Notes under the pieces: generated by a model
The model's input: the letters and a program-made list of their open reading frames with translations, nothing else
Databases searched by the model: none
What the model was told of the DNA's origin: nothing
Shown: piece after piece, positions 10,687 to 22,458 of the stretch
Position numbering within the stretch: position 1 is the first letter of the stretch
Layout: each line of letters opens with the position of its first letter
Made by a program: the position numbers and the translations under genes
Source of the DNA: Diplosphaera chodatii
Lineage: Eukaryota > Chlorophyta > Trebouxiophyceae > Prasiolales > Stichococcaceae
DNA length: 64,000 bases
Assembly (NCBI GenBank): GCA_032358165.1
Contig: JAALGY010000023.1
Location: 806,001-870,000, forward strand
Direction: 5' to 3'

Positions 10687-12432
10687 ATGAAGATGCAACT
10701 GAGTGCACGAAGCCCCACTGGCACGCACAGTCGCATCCAGATCAACAGCAGTATCAGGTGTGTGGCGTCCTCCCGAGCATCGCCCGCACCGAGGCCCGCG
10801 AAGCTGGACAGCACCCGCCAGCATCTGGAGCACTCACTGGAGCAGCCCGCGGCTCATGCCGCCCCAGCGCAGAGCGCCGACGACAGCACAGCAGCTCAAG
10901 CTCATGCCCCAGCTCAGGTTCAGGCAACAGCACGGCAAAAGGGCCGCCAGATCATTCTCCTGGATGGCGACTGCCTGCACTCCACCACAGAGCACAGGAC
11001 GATTGTGGGGGCGGGCCTGGCGATGATGGGCGGGCTCCTGGCCATCGGCGCCAGCCAGGCGCATGACGTGCCGTCAGCAGCAGCGGCAGTGGCAGCGGCA
11101 GCCTCCGGCTACCTTTTGGCAGGCGAGTCCTGCCCCACCGCACATGTGGCGCACACTGCATGGTGGTGCGGAGCACGTGAACGCATACCGCTGCGGAGCA
11201 CGAGTCTCAAGCGGCACCTGACAGCATACTTCTCGCATCAACGTAGACGCTTTGTCCGGTGTGTACCACTGGGGCGTGGACAACTACGGCGATGGCAGCA
11301 CGCCAGTGTTTGGCTCGCAGATCGCTGGGTTTCAGGTGCTGATGCGGGAGTAAAGTGTGCTGAAGGATCAGGCGACCGACCTTGAGTGCATCACCCGTGC
11401 AGTGCTTGTCTGCACGATGCCACCGCTTCTGGCGTGGAGTACCTGCACCCAGCCTGCGTGTGGCAGCGCCGCTCCGTTGGTAAATGCCCAGCACGGCCGC
11501 AATGCAGGCGCACCACCAGCGGCCCTGGACGATCACGGAGCGCCAGTTCGCCAACAACGTGCACAAGGTGTTCAAGCCGGCGCTGCCCTTCGTGGCGGCC
11601 TGCCTGCTCGCCAGCCCCGTGCTGCCGCCCTGGGCCTCGGTCTTCTTCTCCACAGCCACCTTCTTCACGGTCATGAGCCAGCAGTTCCATGCCTGGTCGC
11701 ACATGAAGGCGTCGGAGCTGCCGCCGGCAGTCATTGCCGCTCAGGTCGGTGGCTGCCCTGCTGCAACTCGACCTGCATCTGGCTGGTACCACTGTAAGTA
11801 AACACATGCGCTGCTTGGCATGCGCATCCACCTCAGCGGATTGGCGGTCGCTGACGACCATGATGCTTTTCAGGATGCGGGTTTGCTTATCTCTCGGAAG
11901 GCACACGGCGCGCACCATAGGGCGCCTTTTGAAGTGAGCTGCTGAACAATTGTTCAGGAGCAACATGCTGAACTCCGTGCAGGCTTCGTCTGTTCCAGCA
12001 CTGTGGCTTTGGGGCTGGTCATGAGGTGCACCCTCATGCTTGCAGGGCAACTACTGCATTGTCAGCGGCATCTGGAATGACATGCTGGATCAGAATGGCA
12101 GCGAGAAGGGTGCTTTTAGGTGCTGACGCCGCCTCAGTTGATCGCTGTCCCTGGGCGTGCCATGCTGCCAACCAGTACTGCATCTGCCAGCAATGCTGAA
12201 ATTTGGAAGACTGTTTGACAATATACATGTTTACCCTGGTTGGGTGCCGCCACATGGGCTGCAACCTGCACAAACGAGGGCACAGGTTGAGCTGTAGATG
12301 GACTCGCTGTATCCTGCCCTCAGGCGGCTCGAGCGGCTGGTGCATGCGGTCACGGGTGTGGAGCCACGCTGCTGGCACGAACCGCTGTACGAGTGGGAGA
12401 GCATGGAAGCGCAGGCTGGCGGTGCACCCTGA
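10687..12432 (+). CDS. FAD4: FAD4-type fatty-acid desaturase (Kua/TMEM189 family), plastid
   Basis: Plant FAD4 makes the trans-3 double bond in the 16:0 chain of chloroplast phosphatidylglycerol, and animal relatives (TMEM189/PEDS1) are plasmanylethanolamine desaturases. Six exons join in phase to about 334 residues: 10687-11122, 11247-11335, 11508-11744, 11874-11933, 12046-12119 and 12324-12432. The order is a Ser/Ala/Gln-rich transit peptide, a hydrophobic segment (VGAGLAMMGGLLAIGAS), GVYHWGVDNYGDGSTPVFG, HHQRPWTITERQFANN, hydrophobic helices, SQQFHAWSHMK, KAHGAHHRAPFEGNYC and a C-terminal TGVEPRCWHE. All His clusters expected of the di-iron site are present. The first intron begins with GC (GCGAGT) instead of GT, and only this junction restores GYLLADALSGVYHW. 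The plastid role is inferred from the transit-like leader. Confidence 0.9.
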
Positions 12433-13492
12433 TGACAGCTGTGTTCTGCAGCGCATTTGCAATAGCACCTGCAGCAGGTTTATTTATTTATTGAGCTCCC
12501 TTACTAATGTGTGAAGTTGTTTACATGAGAGTTGATTGTCATAATGAGGGCAGAGTGGGGCATGATCATTTTCAGCAGTGACAGTGGTCGTGTCTGGTTT
12601 CGATTTGGAGATGTCATTGTGCAACAACGTTGATTGTGGGGCGAGTAGGACTGATGAACACGTTGACTGTCGGATTGACAGGCACAGTTTGTAAGCAGGC
12701 TTGAAAGGTCGTTGGCGCACAAGCAGTTCTAGATCTCGCCTCTGTTACAGTCTCACCAGTCAACAGCGCCTCACACAAAGCACTGCAACAGATAAACAGC
12801 CACTCCAGCCCGGCCACAAATACCCAAACACCCCACCAAAGAAGTCGCAAAATTGAATACACAGCAATGCAACGCAGCTCTCCAACCAGTGCGCACGCAT
12901 GAAGACATACAGAGTGCATAGCTATTTTTGTGTTTTCTCAACCCCACTCGCAAGCGCCAGGGTGCCATCAAAACGTGCCAAGCTGCGCTGCAGAGCCTGC
13001 ACTCCCCTCTAGACAAGGGTGCAGGCACCACAGCGGCTTAGGGCACCATTTGGCGTCTGGAGCGGTAGAAGTATGCATCTGTCCATCAAGCTAAGGCAAC
13101 AGGACAAAAGTCGATAAGCATTTGGTGCGTGCGCAGAAAATTGCAGCCTGCGAGGGCAAGCCCCCACTGCAGAATACCGTTACTCTTCTCAGCGAAAGCA
13201 GGATCCCCCAGTCATACGAGCAGTGTTGCGGATCTGAAGATGCTTGCAGGGCGCGGTAGCGCTGTGTGCGTCTTGCCAGCCCCTGATGCAGAATTGGGAC
13301 TTGAGCTGGTCTGTTGGCGGCGTACTAGGTTTTGGGCCGCCCTGTTGCAGCTGCAGCTGCTGCTCAGGCGGTTGCCCAGCTGCAGCTTGCAGGCTCGCCT
13401 GCCGCGCTATAGTAGAGAGGCTATAACTGGCAGCTGCCGTGCAGACTGGCAGCCACTCAGCGGCTTGGTTTCACGTCGCAGCGGCCGGCTGC
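12433..13492. other. Convergent intergenic region
   Basis: This 1.06 kb lies between the stops of FAD4 (+) and the receiver-like gene (-). It holds a short TTTATTTATTTATT run at about 12480 and a TGTAA at about 12689 that may serve FAD4. Open frames here show no recognisable protein. It is less GC-rich than the coding regions. Confidence 0.6.
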
Positions 13493-16400
13493 TCAGGCGC
13501 ACTGCATGGGCGCCACGCCTGATGCAGCCTTAGCCGCCGCTGCTGCTGGCTGTGGCTGCTGCTGCTGCTGCTGGCAGCTGAGCTGCGCGTTGATGAGGTC
13601 CACCAGGGACTGGGTCTTGCGGAGGGACAGGCCAATGGGCGGCTTGTCTACGGCCGACGGCTGGGCGCCACACATCGCCAGGGGGTCCGCAGCGCCAAAC
13701 ACCCCCAAGCCATCCAGGCCATCGCCGAACATCAGATCCAGATCCAGGTCGTTGGGCAGCATCAGGTCTGCAGTAAGGACCAAGTTGGATGAGCTACGGC
13801 CTCCAGATGACCATCGGCTAGCAGACAACAAGCAGCCACGAGGAGGGTTCACTTACACTAAGGTGGCAGCACAGCCAAGCGCAGCTGGCTACAAATCCGG
13901 AGTGTGGAGGCCAGATGTTGCACTGGTCGCACCGGTGAAGTCAGAGTGCAGGGAGGTGTCGCTGCTGCCAAAGCTGGGCGACACGGCGCCCACATGCATG
14001 GTCGACAGGTCGCAGGCGCTGGGGAATGGCAGGTCCTGCAACCACGAAGTACAGTCGTCGGCTCCCAAAGCACTGCTGAACCCCAGCAACCTCCTGCCCC
14101 AGACGGAAGGCATCTGCCACATGCACGCCCAACTTGTGAGGTCCAAGGCTGCAGGTTTCAGGGAGATGCAGCAGTGCGCGACTGGGCACAGCTGCCGCGC
14201 ACAATGCCGTAAAGCGGGCGCACCAGCTCTGTGTTGCAGCTGAGCGCGGAGGAGAAGCTGGTCATGCTGGGCAGGCTGGCGGGCGGGGGCGAGCCGCCCT
14301 TCATGCCGCTGGTCTCCAGCCCGGTGCCCATCGCCAGCGGCGCCGACATGTCCACCGGCATGAAGCTGGCAGGCATGCCAACCTGCACATGTCAGCGTTA
14401 CTCCCGTAAGTAGCGATAACAGCCGTGTGTGGTGCTCATCGTGAGTCGAGGTGCCCACCGCAGTGGTGCTCGATGCGGGGAGAGGGGGACGAAGCTACAG
14501 GCGCTGCAGGGTTTTAGGGTTTAGGCTGCGGGGGCAGCTCACCGGCTGCCAGCCCATGGGCATGGGGGCGACGGGCGCGCCCCACGCGCAGGCCGGCTGC
14601 CACGGCATGGCGGCGGTGGCCGGCAGGCTGCTGCACACCGGGTAGCTGACGGGCGCCGGAGCTGAGGGCGCGACCGGCGCGAGCGGCACGGAGCCGGCCG
14701 GCTGCGGCTGGGGCGGCTGCTGCAGCAGCGCGTCCGACTTGGAGCGTGCGGGCGCAGAGCGCTTGCTGCGGGTGCGCGTCGGCGCGCTGCGATGAAGAGA
14801 GGAGAAAATTTGTTCTAGACGTGGTTACACGGCCTGGCAGAGGATGTGCGCAAGGCAAAGCTGAGCAGATGTTGCATCTGACAGGTCTGAGCATACCAAC
14901 AGCAGTCCATCGCACGCTCTAATGGTCACGCAAGTCATGTCAAAGTGGGGTAGTGAGCATATACATTACCTGGAGGACGAGGCCCGGCTGAGCTTCGATG
15001 GTTTGTGGGGCGCAGCGGCGGCGGCGACGGCTGCGCTGCCGTGGGAGGAGCCGTCGCAAGCGGACGCCTTGCCGCCGGAAGACTCGGCGCAGGTGTCGGC
15101 TGACCGCAGAACACGCCGGCACTTGGTGTTCTGCGCAGGCACCAACAAGGTGGGGTCGCTGCAGTGGCTAAACAAAATCACAGCTTTCATTTGTCAAACC
15201 AGAGCGCAGCAAGCAGAGTGGGCAACATGCAGAATCATTGCGCCCCTGCACACATCACTGTTATGGCTGCCAGGCGGCTCACCTCAGAGCTGGACGAGGC
15301 TTCAGCCTCCGACGCGTACTTGGTGCTGTGGCTGGTGAGCCCGCTGGGCGCGCCGCAGTCGACCGATGTCGAGGGCGAGAGTGCTGCGAATGCTGCCTCG
15401 CTCATGCTGGCTGCGTTCTCGAGCGCCGCCAGCGGCTGCGACTGCACCTTTGGCAGGCTGAATGCCATCGGCTTCTCCTGCACGGTCACCTGCATGACCT
15501 GTGCATGCACCAGCAGGGACAGGGGTCAGACACAAGTGAGCTTGTAGTCGACGTTGTCCTGGTCGATGTTAGAGACGCAAATGTCAGGCAGCAGGGGTTG
15601 GGACCAGGGGCAAAAAAGTGGAAAAGTGCTTTGGCAGACGCTGGCGGACGCGCCATCCCCACCTTGCGCACGACGTGCTGCCAGATGTTGCGGAGCTTGT
15701 CCAGCGACACCGGCTTCTCCAGGTAGTCGACGGCGCCCAGCTCGATGCCCTTCATCACCTCCCCGGTGCCCCCGGTGGCGGACATGAGCACGAGCGGCAG
15801 GTTGCGTGCCCGCGCCTGCCCCAGCAGCCACTGGCTCTCTGCGTCGCCGACGTGCACGCTGCGTGCCTGAATGGTCAGGTGATGAGGAGAACGTCAATGC
15901 AGTACACAGCGGGCCGTGGCCGCCAGATGATCAACTCAGGTCAACACCCACACAGGGAAGCGGGCGGATATGCTTTGTACCGCACGCGAGCGGCGCCGGC
16001 GGCCTATCCAACACTGGACCAGTACACAGCGGTGGCGTAGCACGCGAGCTGCGCTTCCCCACTGCAACCGCGGCCAACAGGACTCCAGGGCGATCAGCCG
16101 CCGGGGGAGACGCAACTGACTGGGTAGACCTACTGAGCAGTCGGCCGCGATGGCACCGGCGCAGTTGCATGGCCGCGCCGTGTTATGATCAAACAACATA
16201 GACGCGGTTGCAGCTGCGCCGGCGCGGCTGACAAGGGCGCAAAGCGTCTACTCCAGTGTCCGACAGGTGCGCAGGCAAATTGATGCACTTCCGAAAGGCT
16301 GCAAAGCTGTGAGCGCTCACCTCTGCCAGCAAGACGTCCGGCGTGCACTGACCACGAGACAGGGACTCCGCTGCCTCCCTCGCCGAGGCACACAGCGTGG

Positions 16401-16876
16401 CTGCGGGTGCAGAACAAAAAGCGTCCCTTAGCGGCTTCCCAGCTTCGCATGCGCGGCTGCGTGCTGGATCAGAGCGGGGGCCGGCAGACACTGCATCCGG
16501 TATTGAAATCATGCAACAAAGCAGGCGTTTGCAGCTGTACGCAGATTGAGCAAGCCGCAGGGAGCCCGGCTGCCAGCAGGCATGCCCAGAGCACGTCCCA
16601 GGTGAGGCCTTAAGATCTGCAGACCAATGCGCCGAAAGTGGCGGCAGGGCTCACCTGCATACCCAAGCTCATTGAGCTGGTCCTCCAGCTCCGCGCCGTC
16701 AACAACCAGCACCTGCAGCGCAAGGCGAGCGTCCCATGTGAGTGGCATGCAGCTGCAAGCCGTCTGCTCAGGCCCGCTCGCGGCCGAGGTCAGGCAGGGA
16801 TTCGATGCGGAAACCCGCTTGTATGCATAGCGGATACCTGCAAGTTGGCTGGGAAGCCGGGGCGCAGGCCCTTCAT
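13493..16876 (-). CDS. Response-regulator-like protein with degenerate receiver domain
   Basis: The N-terminal exons join in phase: 16838-16876 (starts MKGLRPGFPANLQ), 16712 downward (VLVVDGAELEDQLNELGYA), 16321-16400 and 15663-15866. Together they form a receiver domain with the acidic strand-1 motif VLVVD, strand 3 CTPDVLLAE where the phospho-acceptor Asp is Glu, strand 4 LPLVLMSA with its Ser, and strand-5 Lys in VDYLEKPVSLDKLRNIWQHV. The KP...L+N+WQHV ending is typical of plant type-B ARR and pseudo-response regulators. The rest is Ser/Ala/Pro/Gln-rich: a basic RTRSKRSAPARSKS block, an acidic/Leu patch (DLDLDLMFGDGLDGLG) and a C-terminal motif GLSLRKTQSLVDLINAQL. I find no GARP/Myb or CCT domain in any frame. 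It may be a clock- or light-related regulator, but that is inference. Later exon borders are approximate. Confidence 0.8.
14509..14525. repeat. Telomere-like motif GGGTTTTAGGGTTTAGG in an intron
   Basis: This string mixes TTTTAGGG and TTTAGGG units, the telomere repeats of green algae and plants. It lies just inside an intron of the receiver-like gene. It is only about two units long, so it could be chance. Confidence 0.4.
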
Positions 16877-17293
16877 TTCTGCAGCACTAACAGGCTGCCT
16901 CTCCACACGGCGGGGTCGCCCCGGTCAACTATTGACGTGTGGCGCGGCGACACACCATCCGCAACCCGGCCGACCCCGTGAGCAGGTGTTGGTGTCTTGT
17001 AGCAAGCCGGCACGCCGCGGAGATCTATGCCTAGCTGAACTGTTACGCTTCGAGGCGTTTCCAGCCAGTCGCTGCCGGGTTTGCCGCCGAGCTTCCAAGA
17101 TCCCCGCACTATTGGTACCATGTAACCAGTACTTTGGGGCAACTGATCGACTTGAATGGTAGTGCTGGGTCGACACAGCTGGCAAATCGATCAGTCACTT
17201 TTGCGATCCAGCTTTCGAAGCTTTCGCAGGAAGGGGCAATGGCTGGCACCCAGACCCGACCATCACAGGAGCGTCACACCATGCTGCTGACCA
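16877..17293. other. Intergenic region between two minus-strand genes
   Basis: This stretch of 417 bp holds the likely promoter and 5' UTR of the receiver-like gene and the 3' UTR of the YbeY-HAD gene. Nothing else is recognised. Confidence 0.6.
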
Positions 17294-20200
17294 CTACAGC
17301 AGGAAGCGCTCAATTGCCTCCGCCACACCATCGTGGTCATGCGAGCTGGTCACATAAGTCGCCACATCCTTCACCTGCGGCAGCCACAGGTAGCTGATCC
17401 AAGGTGACCAGGTAGCAGTCAGCAGTCAACCGAGAGGATGCGCACTTTCACGCTAGTCAGAGCAGTCACAGCACCTTCAACCTTCACACACCGAACATGA
17501 AGAGCATCGTCACCTGGTCCACACCATTCGCCATGCAAACCCCGATGCCAGCATTGCCCACCAGCTGCGTAGTGCACACGACGACACGACATCGGCGTTG
17601 GATGCGACACATACAGCTCTGAGCTAGCGCATAATAGTCATAGTAAGTGCCACACCTGCAGGTCGTTGCTGCCATCGCCGACTGTCATGACCTTCACGAC
17701 AGACAGAAATGCCAGAGTTTCCACAGTGTGCAACACACCAGCATGCAAGGTGCAGCGCACTATGATGGGAGCGAAACTGCTTCGCAGGCACCTGGCTGGC
17801 GTCCAGCTGCAGCGCCTGGAGCAGCACATCCATGCCAACCCATTTGTGCATGCCCTCTGGCAGGATCTCCAGCATATTGCTGACCGCCTGCATCATCTCT
17901 GCACCGCTCCCTGCAAGTGACGCCTGCGCCACGAATCTCCACATCAGATCACAGTCTCGACACTGCTGAGATTAAAAGGCAGGCACTGCAGCCTACCAGA
18001 TCTGGCAATGAGCATAGTGTTGCACTTGTCTGTGCCTGGGCAAGGCAGCAGTTTGACACAAACGCAGACGGCGCACCTGCCAGTGTGGCTTCAGCTGGCC
18101 GTCTATCACGTGTGGGTCCGTCATGAAGAGCAGCTTCTTGACGGGCGGGCCGGCCAGCAGGTCTTCCAGGGTGGGCGCCACCTCTGCCAGAGGCTCAAAG
18201 TACCGGGTGCTGAGCTCCTGCAGCCACATGGCAAGGTGATCATGGCTATTTCATGCAGCAGGCCCACTGCCCACGAGACTGGTCTTGAGCTGTGTCAGCA
18301 TGGTCGAAAAAGGACCTCTTGTCTGGTCCCTGCATGTCACGCTGCCAGGCTCTGCGGAAATGCACCTCGATCTCGGAGTGCATCTTCAGCGTGGCGCAGG
18401 TGTCGCCCAGGAAGGCGCAAAGCGGCGTGTTGTGCTGGACGGAGTACCGGAATGCGTCTGCGACCACGCCTGCGGACAGGTTGGGCGACGGAAGCAGCAC
18501 ACCCTGCAGGTCGTACACCGCGAGGCCCTGCAGGAAGATGCCGGGTCCCGACTGCGAGACTACCAGCCCCTCACCTACAGTGGGCATGGTTGCTGCTGTC
18601 AGCAAAGCGTCAAGGTGGCTGGAGGGATGCAGGCACATCTCGAAATTGCGCAGAGGATTGTCACAGTCCGACAGCAGCACCTGCGAGACCAACTGTCTGC
18701 ATTGCTGCAATGGCTGCGGGCCGTGCTTTCCCGGTTGCGAGCACCACCCTTATGCCCCGGTCGATCGCTGCCTGTGAATTTTGACGATATCTCTTTTCGC
18801 TGGCAGCAGTACAGGCCACTGTGTTTGCATTAGACCAGGCGCGGATGTAGTGACATTCAGATGTCGGAATCGCAGGTCCTAAACAAAGCGGATGACCTTG
18901 AGGGCTTCGACAGTCGAGGGCAACACGCGGCTGCTGCTGTCCAGCAGGGTGCCGTCCATGTCGCAGGCCAGCAGCCGGATGTCGGAGGTGGGCGGCCCCC
19001 GCCGCCGCCGCTTCCTGCTGCCCTCGGCCGACGATGCTCCGGTCATCAGTGCCGCTGCTGAGTTTCCCTTGTCTGTCGTGTCAGCCTGCTGCGTGCCAAG
19101 GCCATTGCCTGCTGACTCTATGAGGCCGGCCGCCTTCCAGCCTAGTTGTGCCATTACTGCTGCTTCTGCCTCTGACATGTCCTCTGCCTCCTGCACATCC
19201 CAGCACGTATGACATCGTGGCACGGCTGCACAGCAGTGCCACCGTGTGCATGGCGCTGCAGGTGTGCTGCACTGGGAAGCGGCAAGCCATGACGGCGTCA
19301 CAGGCGCACCTCCTGCCCGAGCTCATGGTCATGGCCCAGCAAGTGCAAGATGCCGTGCACCAGCAGCACCCTGCACTCCTGCTCCAGCGAGTGCCTGCAG
19401 ACAGGCCCACTTGACTGAAAATGTGCCTCTGACTACAAGCTGCCTCATTCCACAGGAGATGCAATCAATGGTATCAATGCTACCAATGCTGTCGATGCTA
19501 TCAAGCCATGCATTTGCCTGGCCGAAACATGCAACCTTCATGATGCACCACCGATGCATACCTCGATGTGTGCAGAAATACTTCACAGGAAAGATTTGCT
19601 GGTGCAGCGTCACGTGACTGAGGAGCTCACCCAGCATCTGCCGCCTGCCGTGCTGCCGAGTCCAGCGAGATGACAATGTCGCCCAGCATGCGGGCTGGGT
19701 ACCCTGGCGGCACATCATCACCCATGGGGAACGACAGCACATCAGTCGCGGCGTCCTTCTGCCGCCACTCCAGGTTCAGCGCCTGTATGTGGTCGTCGTC
19801 GCACAGGACCACCGACAGCTCATGCGGCTCTGCGCTGCATGAACACCATCTGTACCGCTGTGTCTGCGCATTTGCATGCTCCCCTGCCGGGGAATAGTCC
19901 TCTTGGAATGAGCAGCGGGATGCTACTGCGCTGCCTACCCGTGGAGGGCGCCGCTAGAGGCACTGCTGCCTGCACGACCAGCGCTGCATCACGCTCGACC
20001 GCAGCGCGCAGCTGCTCAACGCTCGGCCTGTGCGCACCCAGCAGCTCGATGTTTGCTCCAGATACGGGCACAGCAAGGCCCTTCAAAATACAGGCGCTAG
20101 TCAAGGTCAGAAACATGCCGCACCTGCTGTGCTGCTCCAGCTCTCCCTCCACGCAACTGTCCACATCCACTGTGAGGCTGTGGTCAACGACATCAGTGAC

Positions 20201-20485
20201 AGACCCTTCTGATGGTGTGCTGGCGTCGCCATGACCTAGTACAGCAGGGCCATCATGGCCAGTGCTGCTGCAGCGGCCACGTCTCCGAGGCTGCCCAAAA
20301 CTCGACGCTGTAATGTCCCACTGGGGTCGGCCACATGCAGATGCAGCCCTCCTTGGCTGCACACAGCAGGCTCCTGGGATGCGAGCGCATTGGGCGACTA
20401 TGTTGCGCGATCTCGTCTGCAACAATCTCGTCATGCATGTGACGCAGTTGGCTGCATGTCTGGAGTACATCGCGTTCAACTGCAC
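17294..20485 (-). CDS. YBEY: Chloroplast endoribonuclease YbeY fused to a Cof-type HAD phosphatase
   Basis: YbeY trims rRNA ends, and the plant form (Arabidopsis AT2G25870) acts in chloroplast rRNA processing and carries the same HAD fusion. The N-terminal exon near 20485 encodes a basic, Cys/Arg-rich transit-like leader. Next come ELSVVLCDDDHIQALN and TDVLSFPMGDD (about 19630-19835), the metal-binding motif HGILHLLGHDHE (about 19320-19355) and AVMAQLGWKAAGLIESA (about 19110-19160). After a Lys/Arg linker the HAD domain starts with LLACDMDGTLLDSSSRV (motif I, about 18900-18950). It continues with RVVLATGKARPAAIAAM, a Cof cap region (17990-18600), VMTVGDGSNDLQ (motif IV) and GNAGIGVCMANGVDQ. 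It ends VKDVATYVTSSHDHDGVAEA and a short hydrophobic tail. Catalytic residues of both domains are present. Exon borders in the cap region were not all resolved. Confidence 0.9.
19464..19508. repeat. Imperfect 9-bp tandem repeat, five units
   Basis: Consecutive 9-mers ATCAATGGT, ATCAATGCT, ACCAATGCT, GTCGATGCT and ATCAAGCCA lie in an intron between the two parts of the YbeY domain. Confidence 0.7.
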
Positions 20486-20861
20486 CGTCTAAACCACGTG
20501 CGACTGCATGATGAAGTCAACACATTCTGCACTGTGGTCTCCAATGTCCATACGCCAAGACAATCATGGATATATCTGAGGTGACACGAACGTCACGTCA
20601 AGCAGCATGCTGATGCAAGTCTCGTGCACACACGTATTGCAACTCGAAATCCACTTGAGATGCCATGTTGTACCTGCCCGTACGACATATGGAGGGCAGT
20701 TTCCCCTGCCCACCCAAAATTCCATGCTGCTGTCATCCCAGAGTGAATAGGAGATGGTTGAAACCAGTGCAGATCAACAGCTTGGTACATCTTTACGTGT
20801 GCAGCAGCGAGCTCTAGTCACAGCAACGTAAAGATCAACAATTTGATGCAACTTCGGAGGT
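20486..20861. other. Intergenic region between two minus-strand genes
   Basis: This stretch of 376 bp separates the YbeY-HAD start from the DEG5 stop. It holds a promoter for the former and a 3' UTR for the latter. No further feature is seen. Confidence 0.6.
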
Positions 20862-22458
20862 TCATGCTGCTCGTCGGGCTGTGCCGCTCACAATCAGGTT
20901 TGGTGCAATGCTCATGACGGCATCTACAGGCAGTGCGAAATTGACGCCGGAACTGCGCCCAGTGCCCAGCCGCGTGAACGACGAGACATTGATGCCGATC
21001 AGCCGTGCACTGCTGTCGAGCAAAGGCCCCCCGCTGTTGCCCTGGCTGATTGCAGCGTCCGTCTGCGCACCCAAACGTAGCACTGTTGCATACTGCAACA
21101 ATGATCTTATCAACTGTCGGCTAGCGGAAGCAATGGATCAGTTAAACTACATGCAGCACCTGTATGGCGCCGCGGATTGTTGTACCAACTGGGGACGAAA
21201 TGGCACGGTTGACCCCGCTGCACATCACACGCCCTTGTTTGTATCAGATGGGATCACCTTCCTAGCATCGTTGTGCACAGTGACTGTGTCCAAACTCCAG
21301 TCTTACCTGACGACGCCAATGCTTAGCGATTTGCCGTAGCCATATGGCGAGCCAATTGCGAAGACTGACTGCCCCACCCTCAGGCCGCTAGATGTGCCAA
21401 CACTGCAGAGGCAACGCGCAAAGCTGAGTATGCCATTGAGAGCCACTGGATGCCTGGCACCCACACGTGGGTGCGCAACTGGAGGTCCGACCCACCTGAT
21501 GGGGTGGAGCTCGCTAGCGGGCACATCCACCTTCAGTACTGCCAGATCATGGTCTGGGTCTGTGTTGATGACCACCACTGGGTACTCCTGGCTGCGCTGC
21601 CCCGACATGTCGGTGAAGCTGACCGACAGCAGCTGTGCAGTCACACGCACCAAACGGTACGAGACCAAGCTTCCAAACGTTGTTGTTACAAAGTTGCACA
21701 TGGCTGCTTTCGACAGCACTGCGTGATCATTGCATCAGAGCGCAACTGGTCACCTGTGAATTTGTGGTCACCACCCTCTGCACGATGAAAACTGCTTGTA
21801 AGCCTTTGAAGTTGAGCATGGCATGGGGTACCAACTTCCTGTGCAGGGACTCCGTGCTGCAGCACTGCACATCATGTGGGTGCACCTGCACGACGTGGTA
21901 GTTGGTGACCAGGTGTCCCAGTCTATCCCACACGATGCCGCTGCCAAGGCCCTCTTCCCCGCTGTTCTGCTTTGACCGCGTGTGGATTGCAACAACTGAG
22001 GGCGCGGCCGCATCATAAACGCGCTCTGCCACCTCTTCTTCCACGATGGCGGCGTCCGCCGGCAACTGCACGCCGGTGAACACGCCAAGCATTGCCGCCG
22101 CTGTTGTCCGCAGCACCTTCGACCGCGGTGCCTCTGCCGACGCCGCTGACGTATGGCGAGCGTCAACACTACCACTGCAAGTGTTGCGCTCGCATGACAT
22201 CTGCATGGGCGATGCAGCACGGTGTTGCACGCTACCGGCACTCTGGCTAGTGATGCACTGCCGACCACTGGTAGCATGTACGCTAGGCACAGCTGTGCAT
22301 TCTCTGAGGCTGGTCAATTGCATACATGGGCGCGCGGCATGTGGTGAATGTGGTGGAGACTTCATCATGTTGGGTTCGAGCGCTGCTGCAGGCAAGTGTG
22401 CCACAGTCACAACGGTGCGTTCGTCAACATGCAGGCTCTGATGTGACAGCCTGGTCAC
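20862..22458 (-). CDS. DEG5: DEG5-type thylakoid-lumen serine protease (HtrA family, no PDZ)
   Basis: In plants DEG5 pairs with DEG8 in the thylakoid lumen and helps degrade photodamaged D1. The first exon encodes a long leader ending in RSKVLRTTAAAMLGVFTGVQ then LPADA, a thylakoid-transfer signal. The mature part begins AAIVEEEVAERVYDAAAPSVV. The catalytic triad is complete: His in TNYHVV (about 21900), Asp in NTDPDHDLAVLKV (about 21550) and Ser in SQGNSGGPLLD (about 21030). A small exon near 21155-21185 encodes GTTIRGAIQ and joins the last exon (20862-21063). The protein stops after the protease domain at NLIVSGTARRAA, as DEG5 does, whereas DEG8 and DEG1 continue into a PDZ domain. I found no PDZ-like sequence downstream. 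Confidence 0.9.

Noticed and set aside
12614..13031. Minus-strand frames in the FAD4/receiver-gene gap
   Set aside because: They have no family likeness, a composition typical of non-coding sequence, and no supporting splice pattern.
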